From Rostratula benghalensis (taxonomy: Eukaryota > Chordata > Aves > Charadriiformes > Rostratulidae), in contig VXAI01000021.1 of assembly GCA_013399305.1 (NCBI GenBank), positions 4,403,874 to 4,467,873 of the forward strand: a stretch of 64,000 nt of DNA, in the 5' to 3' direction. This document shows positions 1 through 12,325 of the stretch, in pieces; the stretch's first letter is position 1; every line of letters starts with the position of its first letter. The notes beneath the pieces are model-generated. The model ran no database searches, was not told where the DNA came from, and saw only the letters and a list, made by a program, of their open reading frames with translations. The position numbers were made by a program, and so were the translations under genes.

Positions 1-3000
1 TTATGAAGATATTCAAAAGTAAATCATTTAGCCCTTGTGATCTTTGTGCTCTCTCCCTTTTGCACAAGCACTATGGAGGTTCTACCTTCCATCACAGACC
101 GAGTAAATTAGAAGTGAAGAAAGTGCTTACACTTTGAGAGACACAATTTTCATCTGTAAATCCAGCAGCACAAAAAGCACCAGGGAGCAAGTTTCTCGTT
201 TCATAGTATTGTCCCACTAGAATTATTTAGCATGTTCCCAAATGTTCTTCATTCACAACATTTTCTATCCTAAAAACACAAACCCAAGGTATAACTTCTG
301 GGTACTATGTTCCTTTTACCTATTGCTCCCTAGCTTTATACAGCTCAATATCCCAAAAAATAATTTACTTTCTATTTATGCAGCTAATTTACCCAAATCA
401 TTCTTAATTATACTGCCCTCTTTCTCTATTTTGACTACCCTTTGGCTTTGTATCTTTGCCATTTAAAATCATTTTGGCCTATGTTGTTTTCCTCTTGATC
501 ATTAAGACATAAGTAAATGGAATTAGTCCTAAAACTGAACATTATGGCACTTCATTTTTCTCCATTTCCTCATACCCTGAACTGACTTAACTCACAATTA
601 CCTTTTTGCCTTTATTATTTAAAAATAAAAAATAAAAAAATCAGCAGTTCATGTATAGACCCCTACATGATACTTATAAAACTTGCATGTAGTTAGAAAA
701 GCCCTTTGTGCAGCATGGTATCAAAAGATTTTGAAAGGAAATGAAAACAGAACAGTGCTCACAACATTGCAGGACAGAAGATTATAAAGCAATTTTTACC
801 AAGGCAATTTGCATGAGCTTTTGACAGCCAGTGTGTGTGTGGGGGAAATTGCTATTATTTTAATCTCTTAACAGTGGAAATGCCATACAATGGACAAATA
901 ACATAGCTTGCTGCTCAAGCTTTCTATTGCCTCAAAGCATCTCTTTCCACCAGTTACTACCAACCCTCCTTTTTTCTTCTTCACCCTGCATCACATACAA
1001 CCCTGAAAGCAGCACCTACCATTGAGAAAGATTACTCTACATTCTAAGGATTTGCGTGTCTTTGTGAACTCCGCATTTCACTGCAATTAACATCACAGAG
1101 GATAAAAAATTGCCTCTGATAGAACAGAAAGGTGGCTGCTCAGTTCATCTCCATTGCTCCCATAAGAACCGAGTATCTCAGTAGACATTCACAGAAGACA
1201 CAGTGAGCTTCTGGAACTGATCTAGTAGAAGAAAAATATGGATAAAACTTACAAGTACAGAGAAACTAAATTTACTTGCTTAAGTGTGTCTGAAAAGCCA
1301 ATTCATGAGATCTAATCTACCCTCTGGGAATAGCTTTCCATGTTAAAGACAGAGGTTGTTCTAGTTACCCACTCTCAGGGTTAAATAGGGTCTGAAGCAG
1401 ATAAACATACTAGTTACAGAAATTGAGCTCTTACTCAATAGGTACCATAAAAAAACCTACACATACTTATTTAGGAATAGAAACAATGTGAAAGCTCATG
1501 AAAATAAGACTGCTGGAGATGTAAGGCAATGGAAAACTTGAGCATGAGGCAATGAATTCCTAAACCATCAGGGGCCAAACCCTGCACCTATTAATTTCAT
1601 GCCATTGGCTTCAACAGGGCCATATCCAATAATGACGAGTGATACTCCTGGTGTGGTTGTTTTTATGTTGTGTTAATACAGTGTTAAGCCAGTTGTTTAA
1701 AACTGCTTTGCAGTAATTAAGTAATGGCAGTTACTGTTACATGTGTTTATTAGTAAAAAATAGTAAAGATCTTTGCTGTTCTGTTCTTTATACGTGACCT
1801 TAGGGACTCTAGCTTTTGTACTCCCCAAAGTGCCCTCTCATTACTGAACTAAACTCGCCAATAAAATACCACAGGGGATAAAGGAGCTTGGGTTTTGGGT
1901 TTTTTTTTCAGTGGGGATGGGAGTTCAGCTTAACCTGAACATTACCAGAAGAGCAGATGCTGATTTCCTGGAATGGGAGGGGCGAGCCATGCAGGGAGGG
2001 CTTTCTGTGCCACTCTACTATCTCCTTTGTGTTGCAGCATCCCTACACAAGAGGTGTGTAGGTGGATGCTGCAGTTTTCTTCCTGTTTTGTTTCTCCTCA
2101 AGAATAACAGACAGGGCTGAAGTCAGCAATAATTGTTCACATAAAATATCAGAAATCTGTAATACAAAAAGCATGGAGCCTTTTTAAAGCAAGACTCATA
2201 AGTATTAAAAAAACAATCACAAAACTAAAATCCAAATCCACTTCTTTCCTGCATTTGTTAGAAAAGACAAAACAGGGCTGATTTTCCATCACCACATACT
2301 TTGTATACTCCCTAACAGGAGCAAAAGATTTGCAACATATAAAAGCTTCACGTTCATCATTCTGACACTTGTTCATTAGACAGGGAAAATATGGACAAAC
2401 TGCCTGAAAACCCAGGTTGAATGGAATGATGGCTTTTCAAACCATTATGAAGTCTTATGAAGACTGCATCATTAAAAAAAAAACAAACCCAACCAAACCC
2501 TACAACTTATGTCCCCACAAAGGATAACCATATAGATTGCCATGAAACATCCAAAGATCTAAGGATCAAGTGACTCCATTTTTCACTTAAGAAAGGAAGT
2601 TCAATCCTTTTACTCTCTGACTTCTTCCAACTACCAAGCAATAAAAGGCAAATTCCATCCCGTGTAAGCAGCCTACAACTAAGATAATGTGACCAATATG
2701 ATCAACTCATGCAAAGGAGCATTTATATATCACATCTTCCTTTAGTTTTCATACAAATGTTATCCATGCACTCTAGTTTTTGACATATCTTGCCACAAGG
2801 AGAACTTTAGTAAGTTCTGAATAAAAGTCTGGCAAAGATAAGTTATTCCTAAGGGTAGTGTTTTCAGCAAGCAGAGTAACATGCAATAGTTAGAAGACAG
2901 TAAGAGGATTTCTCCGGTCAAGGATAACTTTTGGTAAATCACTGTCCCATAATACTATGACTCCAGTATTTTAAAGAAAATTTTGTCATAAATTTTAGTT

Positions 3001-6000
3001 CAAATGTAGCCAATAAGATACTCCTATGTCTGCCTGACTTAAAAATTTAGGATGCAATGGTCTTGAAGGTTCTTGTTAAACTGTTTTCTTTCTCCTCGAC
3101 TCCTTATTTGAAGCGTATTTTTAATTATGCATCATTGCCCACACATAAATTCATTTATGTATATTAATTTTTGCTCCACTTAGCAGAGTGGTCACTTAAT
3201 TAAATGCCTTCAGTTGTTTTAATGACAAGAAAAAAACCCCAGCTTTAACAGAATGTTGTAACACTATACATTTAAACATACTATTTGTTGCCTTTATTTC
3301 AGTCCATTTGTAACACTGATACTAGGACATTTGTGGAACAGATATTAAAAAGTAATATGCTTTTCTAAAGCCCCTAGACTGTTTAGCAGATTTTTAAATT
3401 GAAATCAAAATTATACAGATTTTTCATTCTGATAATTTTACCAATTCACTAATTCTTTAATCTTTACAGGTCATTGAACAGCTTCACATTAATGAGATGT
3501 AGTTAAGAACAAATTTTACAGTTTTTCTTTTTCTCTCTTTTTTTTTTTGAAAAATGTTGCATATCATTTGCAAATTAGAAAGAACTTGTTCCATTTATGG
3601 TACATTTATTTAAAATAATCGAATGCATGAGAGCCAGCTGAACACTGTGTGCAATGACGCTTTAAAACAAATTACCATTTATTTATAAGGAAGAAATAGA
3701 CTTTTAAAAAGCACACAGACTGCATTTCATTATTAATGGTGTTCTCCATGCAAAACGGATTTCCTTCAATAAGATATGGAAAGAAGAGTAACTCAAAGTA
3801 AAACCAGCAAGAAAGCCTATCTCTGGGATGTGCGTATTTTGCATATTAGAAATTCATAAAACAAACCAAAACTAATGGCACCTGAGGTGTGTGTTTTAGG
3901 AATTTCAGTGGCAACCTCTCTGCAGCTGCTAGACAGTTTCAAATGACACAGTACTTTGAGTCTCAAACTGTACAGTAGACGCTGTATTTAAAAAGACATC
4001 AAATTACTCAACATCAGCATGTAAAAACTTCACTTTCTTCCAGTATGCACAATGCATTCAAGAACACTTCTAACATCAGGTGCCTGAAAGAATCAATATT
4101 TCAAAATTATTGTAGACTGTAATTTCATGCTGTGGAAACAGTGAAAGGTAATTACTTTGGCTCAAGTATGTTAAATTACTATTATTCTGTTTTAAATTGA
4201 ATAGACTGTTTATCTTTCTAAATGGCGAGTTAACCACCTAGGGTTTCTTGGGCCAGGCTTGTTGGATAGCTGCATGTGTACACCACCCATGAAACTCAGC
4301 ACTCATCCCTGGCCCAGAGGTCCATTGTTATTCAGTCAAGAAAAATTAACTTGCAGAAGATTAAAGTCTTAGCTGAATATTTTGACTGCTGTTCAACAAT
4401 TCTCTATGCTCGTTTGTAACAGCCTGCAAACTGTGCATTTGACTCCCTCTGGAAGCCGAATGAAAAGCATTTTATAATGTTTATAAACAGCTATTTCATT
4501 ACAGAAGAGCTGCAGTCAGTAACAAAGACATTTTGTGGGTAGTAGTAAGGTGGTGGTTTTTCTTTTCTTTTTTAAAAGAATAATTGAAAACTGCAATTCC
4601 ATGAGTGTGTACTACATGTCAGCCTCTTCGTTCCCTTGCACTCAAGCCCCCTCTCTCAGATTTTATTAGCTAGAATCTGACCTGTAACTTCATAGACCAA
4701 TAGAAAGGGTGCCACACATTCCTTGGTCAATTTTAGCACAGGTGCAGGTTGAAACATAAGGAAATTTTAAGTCAGTTTTTTGGAAAGGTTCAGAAAATAC
4801 TTTAGGATCAAAAGCATATGAAGTGTTTGGCAATAATAACTATGTACCTTGTAATACCAGAAAACTTCTTTGTACAGAGGAATGATGTACATAAAGCCTG
4901 GAACTACTGTTACTAATCAGACTGCTGTTAACAGGTAGCAATATCAATGCTACACTGCAAATTTGTATCTGGGCAGTCATCTGACAACTCCAAAATACTC
5001 ACTAATGATATCTTCACTTCAGGAGGTGTTTTATAAAACCCTGAACTAATTCCCTCTTCTCTCTCTTAAGCAGCTATTTGCATGATTCCTGAAACGCTAA
5101 CATTTAAGTTTCTCTGTAGCTGCCAGCTATTGTCATTGATGAAATTTGAAGGGTGTTTTTTTTCTTCTAATAAGCTTCCTTACAAAATTTCTTAGCAAAG
5201 AAAAACATAAAAGTTACGGATCCTGGTACCTGTGTCCAGCTCTGCAATCAGTTTCTCTCATGACCTTCCTTTCCAGCTATTCTGATTTTTGACTTTTGCA
5301 GCCCTGGGGAGAAACATGGTCTCTGCATAAGTTCTACTTATTCATTTTAATACTATCTTCCCACAGTGAAGGGCCACTGAGACTTGGTCGCTTCTCTAAT
5401 CCTTCGTTGCCTCAGTTGTTCTTCACTGCCTTACTTAATGGGGAGAGAAGACGTGCGCAGGGTTACCTGCTGACCCTCGCAAAGCCAGCCTCTGGCTCAG
5501 ACCTTAACATCACAATTTAAAGCTGCAATGGCAAGTTGTTCTGACAGCAGATCCCAGGATTCCAAGTAGACCACAGGGAAGAATATCCATCCTTCACTTT
5601 ATCACCCCTCTTTGCTTCTACACCTCTAAACACAGGAAGAAGGCACAGAAATTGAGGAGCTCTAGAAAAAAGAGACACAAAATAAAAAAGTAAAGACAGA
5701 ATACATAAGGCGCAAAAAAAGAGAAGAACACATTCCTGGGAGAAGGCTTTAGAAAGTTAAACTTGTTCACCTCTGCTAGTATCCAGACAACATAAAGAAG
5801 AGAGAAAACACTGTCTACTTTTCTCCCCTGTTAGCTCCAACATAAGGAAAAAATACGCTGTCCTGCACCATCTCAAAGATAATGGTATGCCTTCAAGTAC
5901 AACAGCTTCTGAAAGCCCTAGTAATACTCTTCTCATTACAGCCTACACCATGACTAGGCCATTTCTAAGACACTTCCCCTTTTTTTGGTCAACTCTCATC

Positions 6001-6970
6001 CAGTATGGGATCCGCACCCTTTTCTTTGTGCACTGGCACATGCTGAGTTATAGCTGAGATAAGTTATAAAAGTTTCTGGTCAGCCAAGATGATTGAAACA
6101 AAAGCACATCACATCAATTTGAATTTAAGTAACACATGCAGTAGTTTTAAAACATGATTTGGCTTATGGTGCTGAAGTCATAGTTACAATTTGCACAGAT
6201 GTGACGAATTATTGTATCTCTAGCACCTAAGTAATATAAGTTTTTATATGTAGTTTCAGTTTCATGCTTAAAGTGCAACACTCACCCAACATCAAAAAGT
6301 CTTTATGTTCAAAATTGATTCTGATATGGATGGATGGACAATGCATATCTGTGCCTTTCCCATTAAGGGAAAAACCATAACATTCACTGCATATCCAAGC
6401 ACAAAGCTTTATTTGGAAATTGAGAGAATAACAGTACAAAAATTAGGAAGGTACTTAACTTCACCTACCGGCAAGTTCTATGAACAATGAAGATATACAG
6501 GAAAACTGTTTCCTTCAATTAATGAACTCTCTTTCCTAAGACTATTTTCCCACTAAGGTTACTTGTGTTGAATCACCTTGACTAACCTCCTAAACTGCAA
6601 GTTCTCTGTACAAAGCCTTTCAATAGCTCATAAAGAGTGGTTTCACTGAACACTTTTTCTCCTCCCCTGAATAGTGCCCGGCTGTTTGGTGATGCTAGCC
6701 TTGATATTTCTCATTTCATTCTGGAGTGAATTTGGATCTTCAAAACCCTAGCACATTATAACAGCCCTGATGCTGGTCATCACATGGGCCAGGCACTGGA
6801 ACTGCACTTCCATTGCCTCAATCTCCACATGGTTTATAAGCACCAGGCTCATCCCTTTCAGTAAGGAAAAAGTCTGCAGAAGGTCCAGGGAAGAGTTCAG
6901 GCTCCCAGAGCTGCTGAAATTAATATTTCCGACCATTGCAGTTATCACAAGAAACATAGTGTGTTGTAAC
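1..6970. other. Unique AT-rich non-coding DNA
   Basis: No gene, RNA gene or recognisable transposon is visible here. Open frames on both strands are 78 codons or shorter and match no family I know. Small simple-sequence tracts occur, such as an A-then-A/C-rich run near 2474-2503 and a T run near 3539-3549. Segments around 3580-4200 and 4400-4530 are rich in homeobox-like ATTA/TAAT words and have few simple repeats. That is the texture of vertebrate conserved non-coding DNA, but conservation cannot be judged from one sequence. Confidence 0.6.
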
Positions 6971-8870
6971 TAATCATAGAATAGTTCGGGTTGGAAGCAA
7001 CCTTGAAGATTATGTAGTTCCAACCCCCCCTGCCATGAGCAGGGACATCTCCTGCTAGACCAGGTTGCTTATAGACCCATCCAGCCTGGCCTTAAACACT
7101 TCCAGGGATGGGGCACCTCCAACTTCTCTGGGCAACCTGTTTTAGTGTCTCACCACCCCCACAGTAAAGAATTTCTTTCTGGTATCTAATCTAATCTCCC
7201 CTCTTTCATTTTAAAACTATTACCCCTTGGCTTATTGCTGTATTCCCTCAAAAAGAGTCCCTGCCCTGAGACTAACCAGCCTGTGGTTCCCCAGGTCTTC
7301 CTGTTTTCCCTTTTTGAAAATGGGGGTTATGTTTCCCCTTGTCTAGCCAGGGGGATCTTCAGGTTCCTTAGATGGTCTTGCACTTGATCTTCAACCTACA
7401 GTAGGCAGCTCTTCATTCTCATAGCCCCTGTTTTAGCCTGATTTTTCAAATTGGGAGGTGTAAGGATAGGGGTTGGAGATAAAGACTTAGGCAAAAATGT
7501 TGTTGAGAATGTCAGTCTTCTCCTGGTCTGTTACCAGTTTGCCATTCTTGCTCATCATAGGTCATAAGCTTTCTGTAACTTTTTCTAATTGACATACCTG
7601 TAAGAAGTCTTTCAGTGCCTGAACTGCCAGTGCACTTTCTTCTTGGCTTCTAGTTTGACCAGCAGATCCTGACTCAGCCATGCTGGTCTCTTCCCTTTCT
7701 TGCTCAATTTCTTACACCTGAGAATCGAGAGCTCTTTTGTACTCTATGTCCTTAAAGATCTGCCAGCTCTGTTCTGTCCCTTTGATCCTGAGAACCATTT
7801 CCCAGAGGGTCCTTTTGACTAACTCCTTGAAGAGCTAAAGCTTTGCTTTCCTAAAATTTAGGGTCCTTACTATGCTCCTTGTCTGTAATGTACCCCTTTG
7901 GACTGTGAACTACACCAGGGCATGATCACTGCAGCACAGGCTGCCTCCAATCTTGACATGATGTCAAGATGATTGAACTCACTTGCATTGGTGACTATGA
8001 GGTCCGGTATTGTATCCCCTTGGGTAGGGCTGTCTATTTCCTGCCTTAGCAATTTATCAGCAAGGCACTGCAGGAACCTCCTGGATTGTCTACAACTCAC
8101 TGTGTTGCTTTTCCAGCAGATGTCAGGGTGGTGGAAATCTCCCAGCAGAATGAGAGCTTTTGAATATGATGCCTCCTGTAGCTAGAGTTAGAAGGCTTCA
8201 TCTGTAGGCTCCCCTAGATCAGGTGGCCTGTAGTAGACACCAACAACAAAGTTCCCTTATCGCCTCAGTTTCTAATTCCTACCTGTAAGCTTTCTGCTTC
8301 CCCTTGGCTACTCTTTAGGGACATATCTTCACACTCTGTCTATTCCTTAACATAGAAGGCTACACCTCCCATTTGTTGCCTATGCTGCATGCATTCATGT
8401 AGAGGCACGTCAGCTGGGCTGTTGGCTGTGTTGCCTTCTTAGGGGGCACCCTTGAGATGTCTCACAGGTGTTTCTCTGTTGACTTCAACTACCAGAGCAG
8501 CCCCCAGCTCATCACCATAAGACTTTGACTGCTGTGTAGTGTCCCCAACATGCTTCAGGGCAGCAGGTTGAAGGTCCTTACTAGCACCTGGTCCCTCTAG
8601 CCCTGATGTTTTATGCCACAGCTTGTCACAGAGAAGCTTGATATTATTACCGCTCTTCCCCTTTCACATCTAGCTTAAAGCCCTGTCAATCAACCTTGCA
8701 ATCTCTTGGGCAAAGACCCTCTTCCCCCTTTGAGAAAGGTGTCTCTCTGAGAACATTAGCAGCAAGTTTTCTTGGCTACTTCAATTAAAACATTCAGAAT
8801 TTAAGCACTTCCTCTTGATCACTCTAAATGCAGAAACTTTTCTGGCTTAGGCTTTTGGCTGATGTCACCT
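6971..8870 (-). mobile_element. CR1 LINE copy, internally deleted
   Basis: The left edge (6971 onward) is the reverse complement of an avian CR1 3' end: it opens with TAATCATAGAATAG and runs into the familiar GTTCCAACCCCCCCTGCC block. Read on the minus strand from 8870 down, the element gives sequence before ORF2, then the ORF2 endonuclease region (about 8400-7870), a linker, an early reverse-transcriptase segment (about 7600-7266) and then directly the 3' end (7265-6971). Most of the reverse-transcriptase palm is missing. A second, smaller deletion joins the start of the endonuclease to its GGVA-like region near 8370. Stops and frameshifts throughout show a dead copy. The outer (5') edge is approximate because homology fades between 8760 and 8870. 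Confidence 0.9.
7266..8410 (-). pseudogene. CR1 ORF2 remnant: endonuclease and start of RT
   Basis: This is the decayed coding part of the CR1 copy. Intact ORF2 encodes an apurinic-like endonuclease followed by a reverse transcriptase, which copy the LINE RNA into the genome at a nicked target. Visible on the minus strand are a segment decoding to GDFHHPDIC near 8118-8150, which fits the GDFNH-type catalytic motif of the endonuclease, and SCRQSRRFLQCL followed by DSPTQGDTIPDLIVTNASE at about 8095-7975, characteristic of CR1. Further on, TPIFKKGKQED near 7325-7285 comes from the start of the reverse transcriptase. The longest uninterrupted stretch is 76 codons (8100-7870). In-frame stops, frameshifts and large deletions rule out function. 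Confidence 0.88.
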
Positions 8871-10814
8871 GAAATGGCCTAGCATCTGTTATAAACTCAG
8901 AATAATGAGACATCCACACAACTGTTTGGGTAAAAAAAAACCAAAAACACCCAGAGCCACATTGTTCTGTTCAGGAAGACAGGGTTTTCTTAAGAAAACT
9001 GCAGATTGAAGGAAATATTTGTTATTGTGAATGCCTTTGAGTACAGCAGTGCAGAGAATATGTCCCAGAGACAAACAGAGGTACCACTTAAGGATAAGTG
9101 TGGTGAGACAGGAGGTGGACCTCACATGAGATGCTTTTATTCAGAGTTGGTTTGAAGAGCTCAGAAGATGCATGAAAAGACATGAAGACTGCATTGGTAC
9201 TATTGCAATGTTAAAGTTTTTCTATAACTTTAAGTGTTCATTACAAGAATTAAAATGATAACTATAACTTTTTTCTACTTACATACTTATATGCTGACTT
9301 TCCCTAAAGCTGGCCTAAGGGGATAGAAGTCCTTTTTGTGGCTGTGATGGATACTGCTCTTGTGTGATCACGGTTGTGCCTTGTTCCTTTCGGAAGAGCA
9401 GTTTATGCTAGCAGTGAGTGCCCCAGGGGACAGAGTCGGTGATGGCATGGGCTGCTGCATTGTGTGACATGGTTGGCTGGCAGGCAAGCAGCATGGGTCA
9501 TGCTGTGCTCCTGTATCAGGAGGTTATGGTGAGCTACAGGACACCAAGGAGATGTGAGAATCTTCCTGCAGCCCAAGAAAAACAGGGTTTGCTGCTATTG
9601 AGAAAACATATTGGAAGTGGGGGTGTGTTGACAGAGAAAGAGTATTTTGTAAAGACTCTTCCTTTTTGTGGCCTCTTTGCTCTGAATTTTCTTGGGCCTT
9701 GCTGTTTCTGCAATGGAGAGGAGTACCAATGATGCAAGCAAAAACACCAGCTGGGGTTAGAAGTAGGGTGCCAACATGTGTGCCTGTCCCAGGTCATTTC
9801 CTCAGGCCACCCAGCTTATCTGAGGTGGGTGGGTCTCACAGGAGATGAACTTTTTCAGACGAAAAAGCAGCTGGCTGTTCAGAGGAGTACAGACTACTGT
9901 CTGAATAAGAGTACAGTCTGGAGCTGGGTATGAAATGAAATGCTTCAGAGATTACCTAGAGACTAATCTGGAGTATTACATTCAGTTCATTCCCAGGAGC
10001 CTGCATTCAGGCCAGATTTCATGCTGCTAGTTTGAAGGTACAGCACTGTTGTGATCATTAGATCCAGGGAATATTACACAATTCTTACGTTTCTAAGTCA
10101 GAGACTTCAGCAGAAGGCCTTGCTGATTTGTTGGAGAAAGTAATTTTGCAAGGACAAATCCCTGGGGCTTAGAACGTTTATCAGCCCAATTCCGACAGGT
10201 AGAACAAGACTAAACTTAAATATTTAGAAGAAAAAGAGATTATATTTGCTGGCTAGATGACATGACAGTGACCATAAAGACACCAAAGGTTGTTTATGCT
10301 GCTTTGCATGAATCTGTATATACATTTACATGAAGTTCTGTTGTAATTAGAGGAGTATTATGATCCAAATTACAGACTTATATTAACTAAAGTACTGTCT
10401 GGTAAAGTACTATTTGGTGAATAAAATAATACTAGAGAAAGTTTTGTGTCACCTTGAGGGTTTTCTCCAGTATTTTCTATCTGTCCAAAGCCTATTATCA
10501 TTGTTTATAGGCCTAGAATATTAATTAATATCTCCTGCCAGTGACTTATACATGCCTTTTCTAAAACTATCAAAGGACTGTGACATCTTACGTTTTCAAT
10601 TGCTTCTGTTATTTGAACTGCAAGTAGCTGGGTTTAAATGCTTTTTCTTCTACAGCAATTAATTTCTCAATTTTTTCATAAATGTTACCTTGTAACAAAG
10701 AGAAAAGTGTAGTCTGTATTTTCTTGGCAAAATAAAGCTTCCACGAACCTCAAGAACCTGTTATTGGTATTAATATTCTGCCTTTTTTTTTTTTTTTAAG
10801 ATACCTTCACAGAT
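8871..10814. other. Non-coding DNA between CR1 copies
   Basis: No gene is recognised. A 104-codon plus-strand frame (9418-9732) overlaps an 87-codon minus frame in slightly GC-richer DNA; neither resembles a known protein. Near 10388-10417 there is an imperfect 15-bp tandem pair (TAAAGTACTGTCTGG and TAAAGTACTATTTGG). A T15 tract lies at 10783-10797, just before the next CR1 fragment. Confidence 0.55.
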
Positions 10815-11265
10815 ATTTTATCATTAAAGGCAGTAAGCAAAAAAGCAAAAACTCCTTAAGTATGTCAATGATGAAGGGAATACAAGAGAGAAAGATGTGG
10901 GCCCTTTCCAGAAGGAAACAGGAGACCTGGTCACCGAGGATACGGAGAAGAACGAGGTACTCAACTGCTTCTTTGCCTCAGATGTTACTAGCAAGAGCTG
11001 TAACCATACTGCCCAAGTGGTAGAAAGAAAATGCAGTGACTGGGTGAATGAAGAATTGCCCACTGTAGGTGAAGATCAAGTGTGAGACCATCTAAGGAAC
11101 CTGAAAGTGTACAAGTCCATGAGACCTCATTAAATTCATCTGTGGTCCTGAGGGAACTGATGGATGAATTCAATAAACTACTTTCCATTATATTTGAAAA
11201 GTTGTGGCAATCTGATTAAGTTCCCTGACTGGACTACAGGAAAAAAATAGGGGGAGAGAATGACT
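10815..11265 (+). mobile_element. CR1 LINE fragment, RT region, no 3' end
   Basis: Plus-strand sequence decodes, with frameshifts, to the N-terminal part of a CR1 reverse transcriptase. GDLVTEDTEK, EVLNCFFAS and TVGEDQV are followed after a stop by DHLRNLKVYKS, in the family order. It ends around the ...DW...KK segment near 11230-11265. New CR1 insertions are normally truncated at the 5' end and keep the 3' end; this piece lacks the 3' end, so its downstream part was lost or moved. It has the opposite orientation to the four other CR1 copies here and uses a different subfamily wording from the 6971-8870 copy. Confidence 0.82.
10897..11085 (+). pseudogene. CR1 ORF2 RT fragment, 62 codons
   Basis: This is the longest open stretch of the CR1 fragment at 10815-11265. 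It corresponds to the start of the reverse-transcriptase domain, before the catalytic palm, so it has none of the polymerase active-site residues. The ATG is a normal internal methionine of the ancestral protein, not a real start. A stop replaces the residue after EDQV, and homology continues beyond it in the same frame (DHLRNL). It is not expected to make a functional product. Confidence 0.8.
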
Positions 11266-11520
11266 TTTCTGCAACAGGATTGCTGAAAAAGTAGTTCAAA
11301 CTGATGAAAAACAAATCTATAGCAAAAATTAATCCAGTAGGGGCCTTTTATACTATGTGTCTTGCATTAATATGCAAAATAAGACATTAATTTTCATATC
11401 AGATCTGCATTTTAAAACTTACAACTTCTTGTAATATTCCCCATTTGTGGATACTTCTATTAGCAGGCAGTCGTACCATAATATGGAAATGAATATACAA
11501 TAGAAGTACACAATTTAAGT
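11266..11520. other. Short unique spacer between opposed CR1 copies
   Basis: About 250 bp of AT-rich sequence separates the plus-strand CR1 fragment from the minus-strand CR1 that follows. I see no gene or repeat in it. Confidence 0.5.
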
Positions 11521-12325
11521 TGAAGAGACTTGGAGGTCATTTGGTCTAAAAACCCCATTAAATGCAGACAAGCTTAGAGACCGCTTCAAAAGTCACATGG
11601 GGTTTCTCAGGGCCTTGTTCAGTTGCATTTTTGATTATCTTCTCAGAAGGAGATTTCATAGCCTCTCTGGGATCCCATATCAACATCTGAGTATCTCCAG
11701 AATGATATTTCCCTAATAACAAAACAAGATTTCATATGTTGTAACTTGCGTCTCCTCAATGACCTTGGTATACCTCTGCTGGACATGTCTCCCTTTACTA
11801 ATGTCTACTGGGAAGCCCCAAACTGGAGACAGCACTTTAGATGCCACCTCCCTTTCACCAAAGAGAGGGTTAACAATCACCTCTCTCAGCCAGCTGGCTG
11901 CTCTCTTGCTGATACAGCAGTAGATTGATGACCTTTCTTGACACAAGTTCACACACCTGACCCAGGTTTGACTTGTTAACTGCCAGGGCCCCCAAGTGCC
12001 TTTAGACAGAAATGCATCCTTGCCAGCCTGCCACCCCAGGTGCAGGGCTTTGCATTTGGCTCTGTTGAACTCCATGAGATTCCTGTTGTCCCATTTCTCC
12101 AGTGTGCCAAGGTTGCTCTGAATTGCTAGACTTACTCTCCAGTATCCTTACTGAGGGTACACTCCATCCCACATTCAACTCAGTAACAAAGACACTGAAG
12201 CATGTTGGCCCTAGTATTTGCTCTTGAGGAACACCACCAAGCTCCTGTTGGACCCTGAACTGGCAATCCTTCCAGCCTCTTATATCACTGGTTTCCCACC
12301 CATCTTAGAGCTCACCCAGTAAGTC
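11521..12325 (-). mobile_element. Older CR1 LINE copy, 3' portion
   Basis: The left edge reads GAGACTTGGAGGTCATTTGG, the reverse complement of a CR1 3' untranslated region of another subfamily than the 6971 copy. Rightward it passes through AGGGCCTTGTTCAGTTG and GAGATTTCATAGCCTCTCTGG, then into the C-terminal coding half of ORF2. This includes the block around 12040-12080 (GTGCAGGGCTTTGCATTTGG, decoding to KCKALHLG). It fades near 12325. Divergence is higher than in the other copies and parts of the region between the 3' end and the coding half are missing, so it looks like one of the older insertions. Confidence 0.85.
11713..12075 (-). pseudogene. CR1 ORF2 C-terminal remnant, 120 codons
   Basis: A minus-strand open frame inside the CR1 copy. 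It begins MEFNRAKCKALHLG, which matches the conserved MKFN-AKCKVLHLG-like segment that follows the palm domain of CR1 reverse transcriptase. Later residues (CISKRAASWLREVI) match the CI-RS-ASR-REVI stretch; after that the reading drifts into other frames. It lacks the upstream catalytic FADD box. The length is probably luck rather than selection. Confidence 0.8.
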
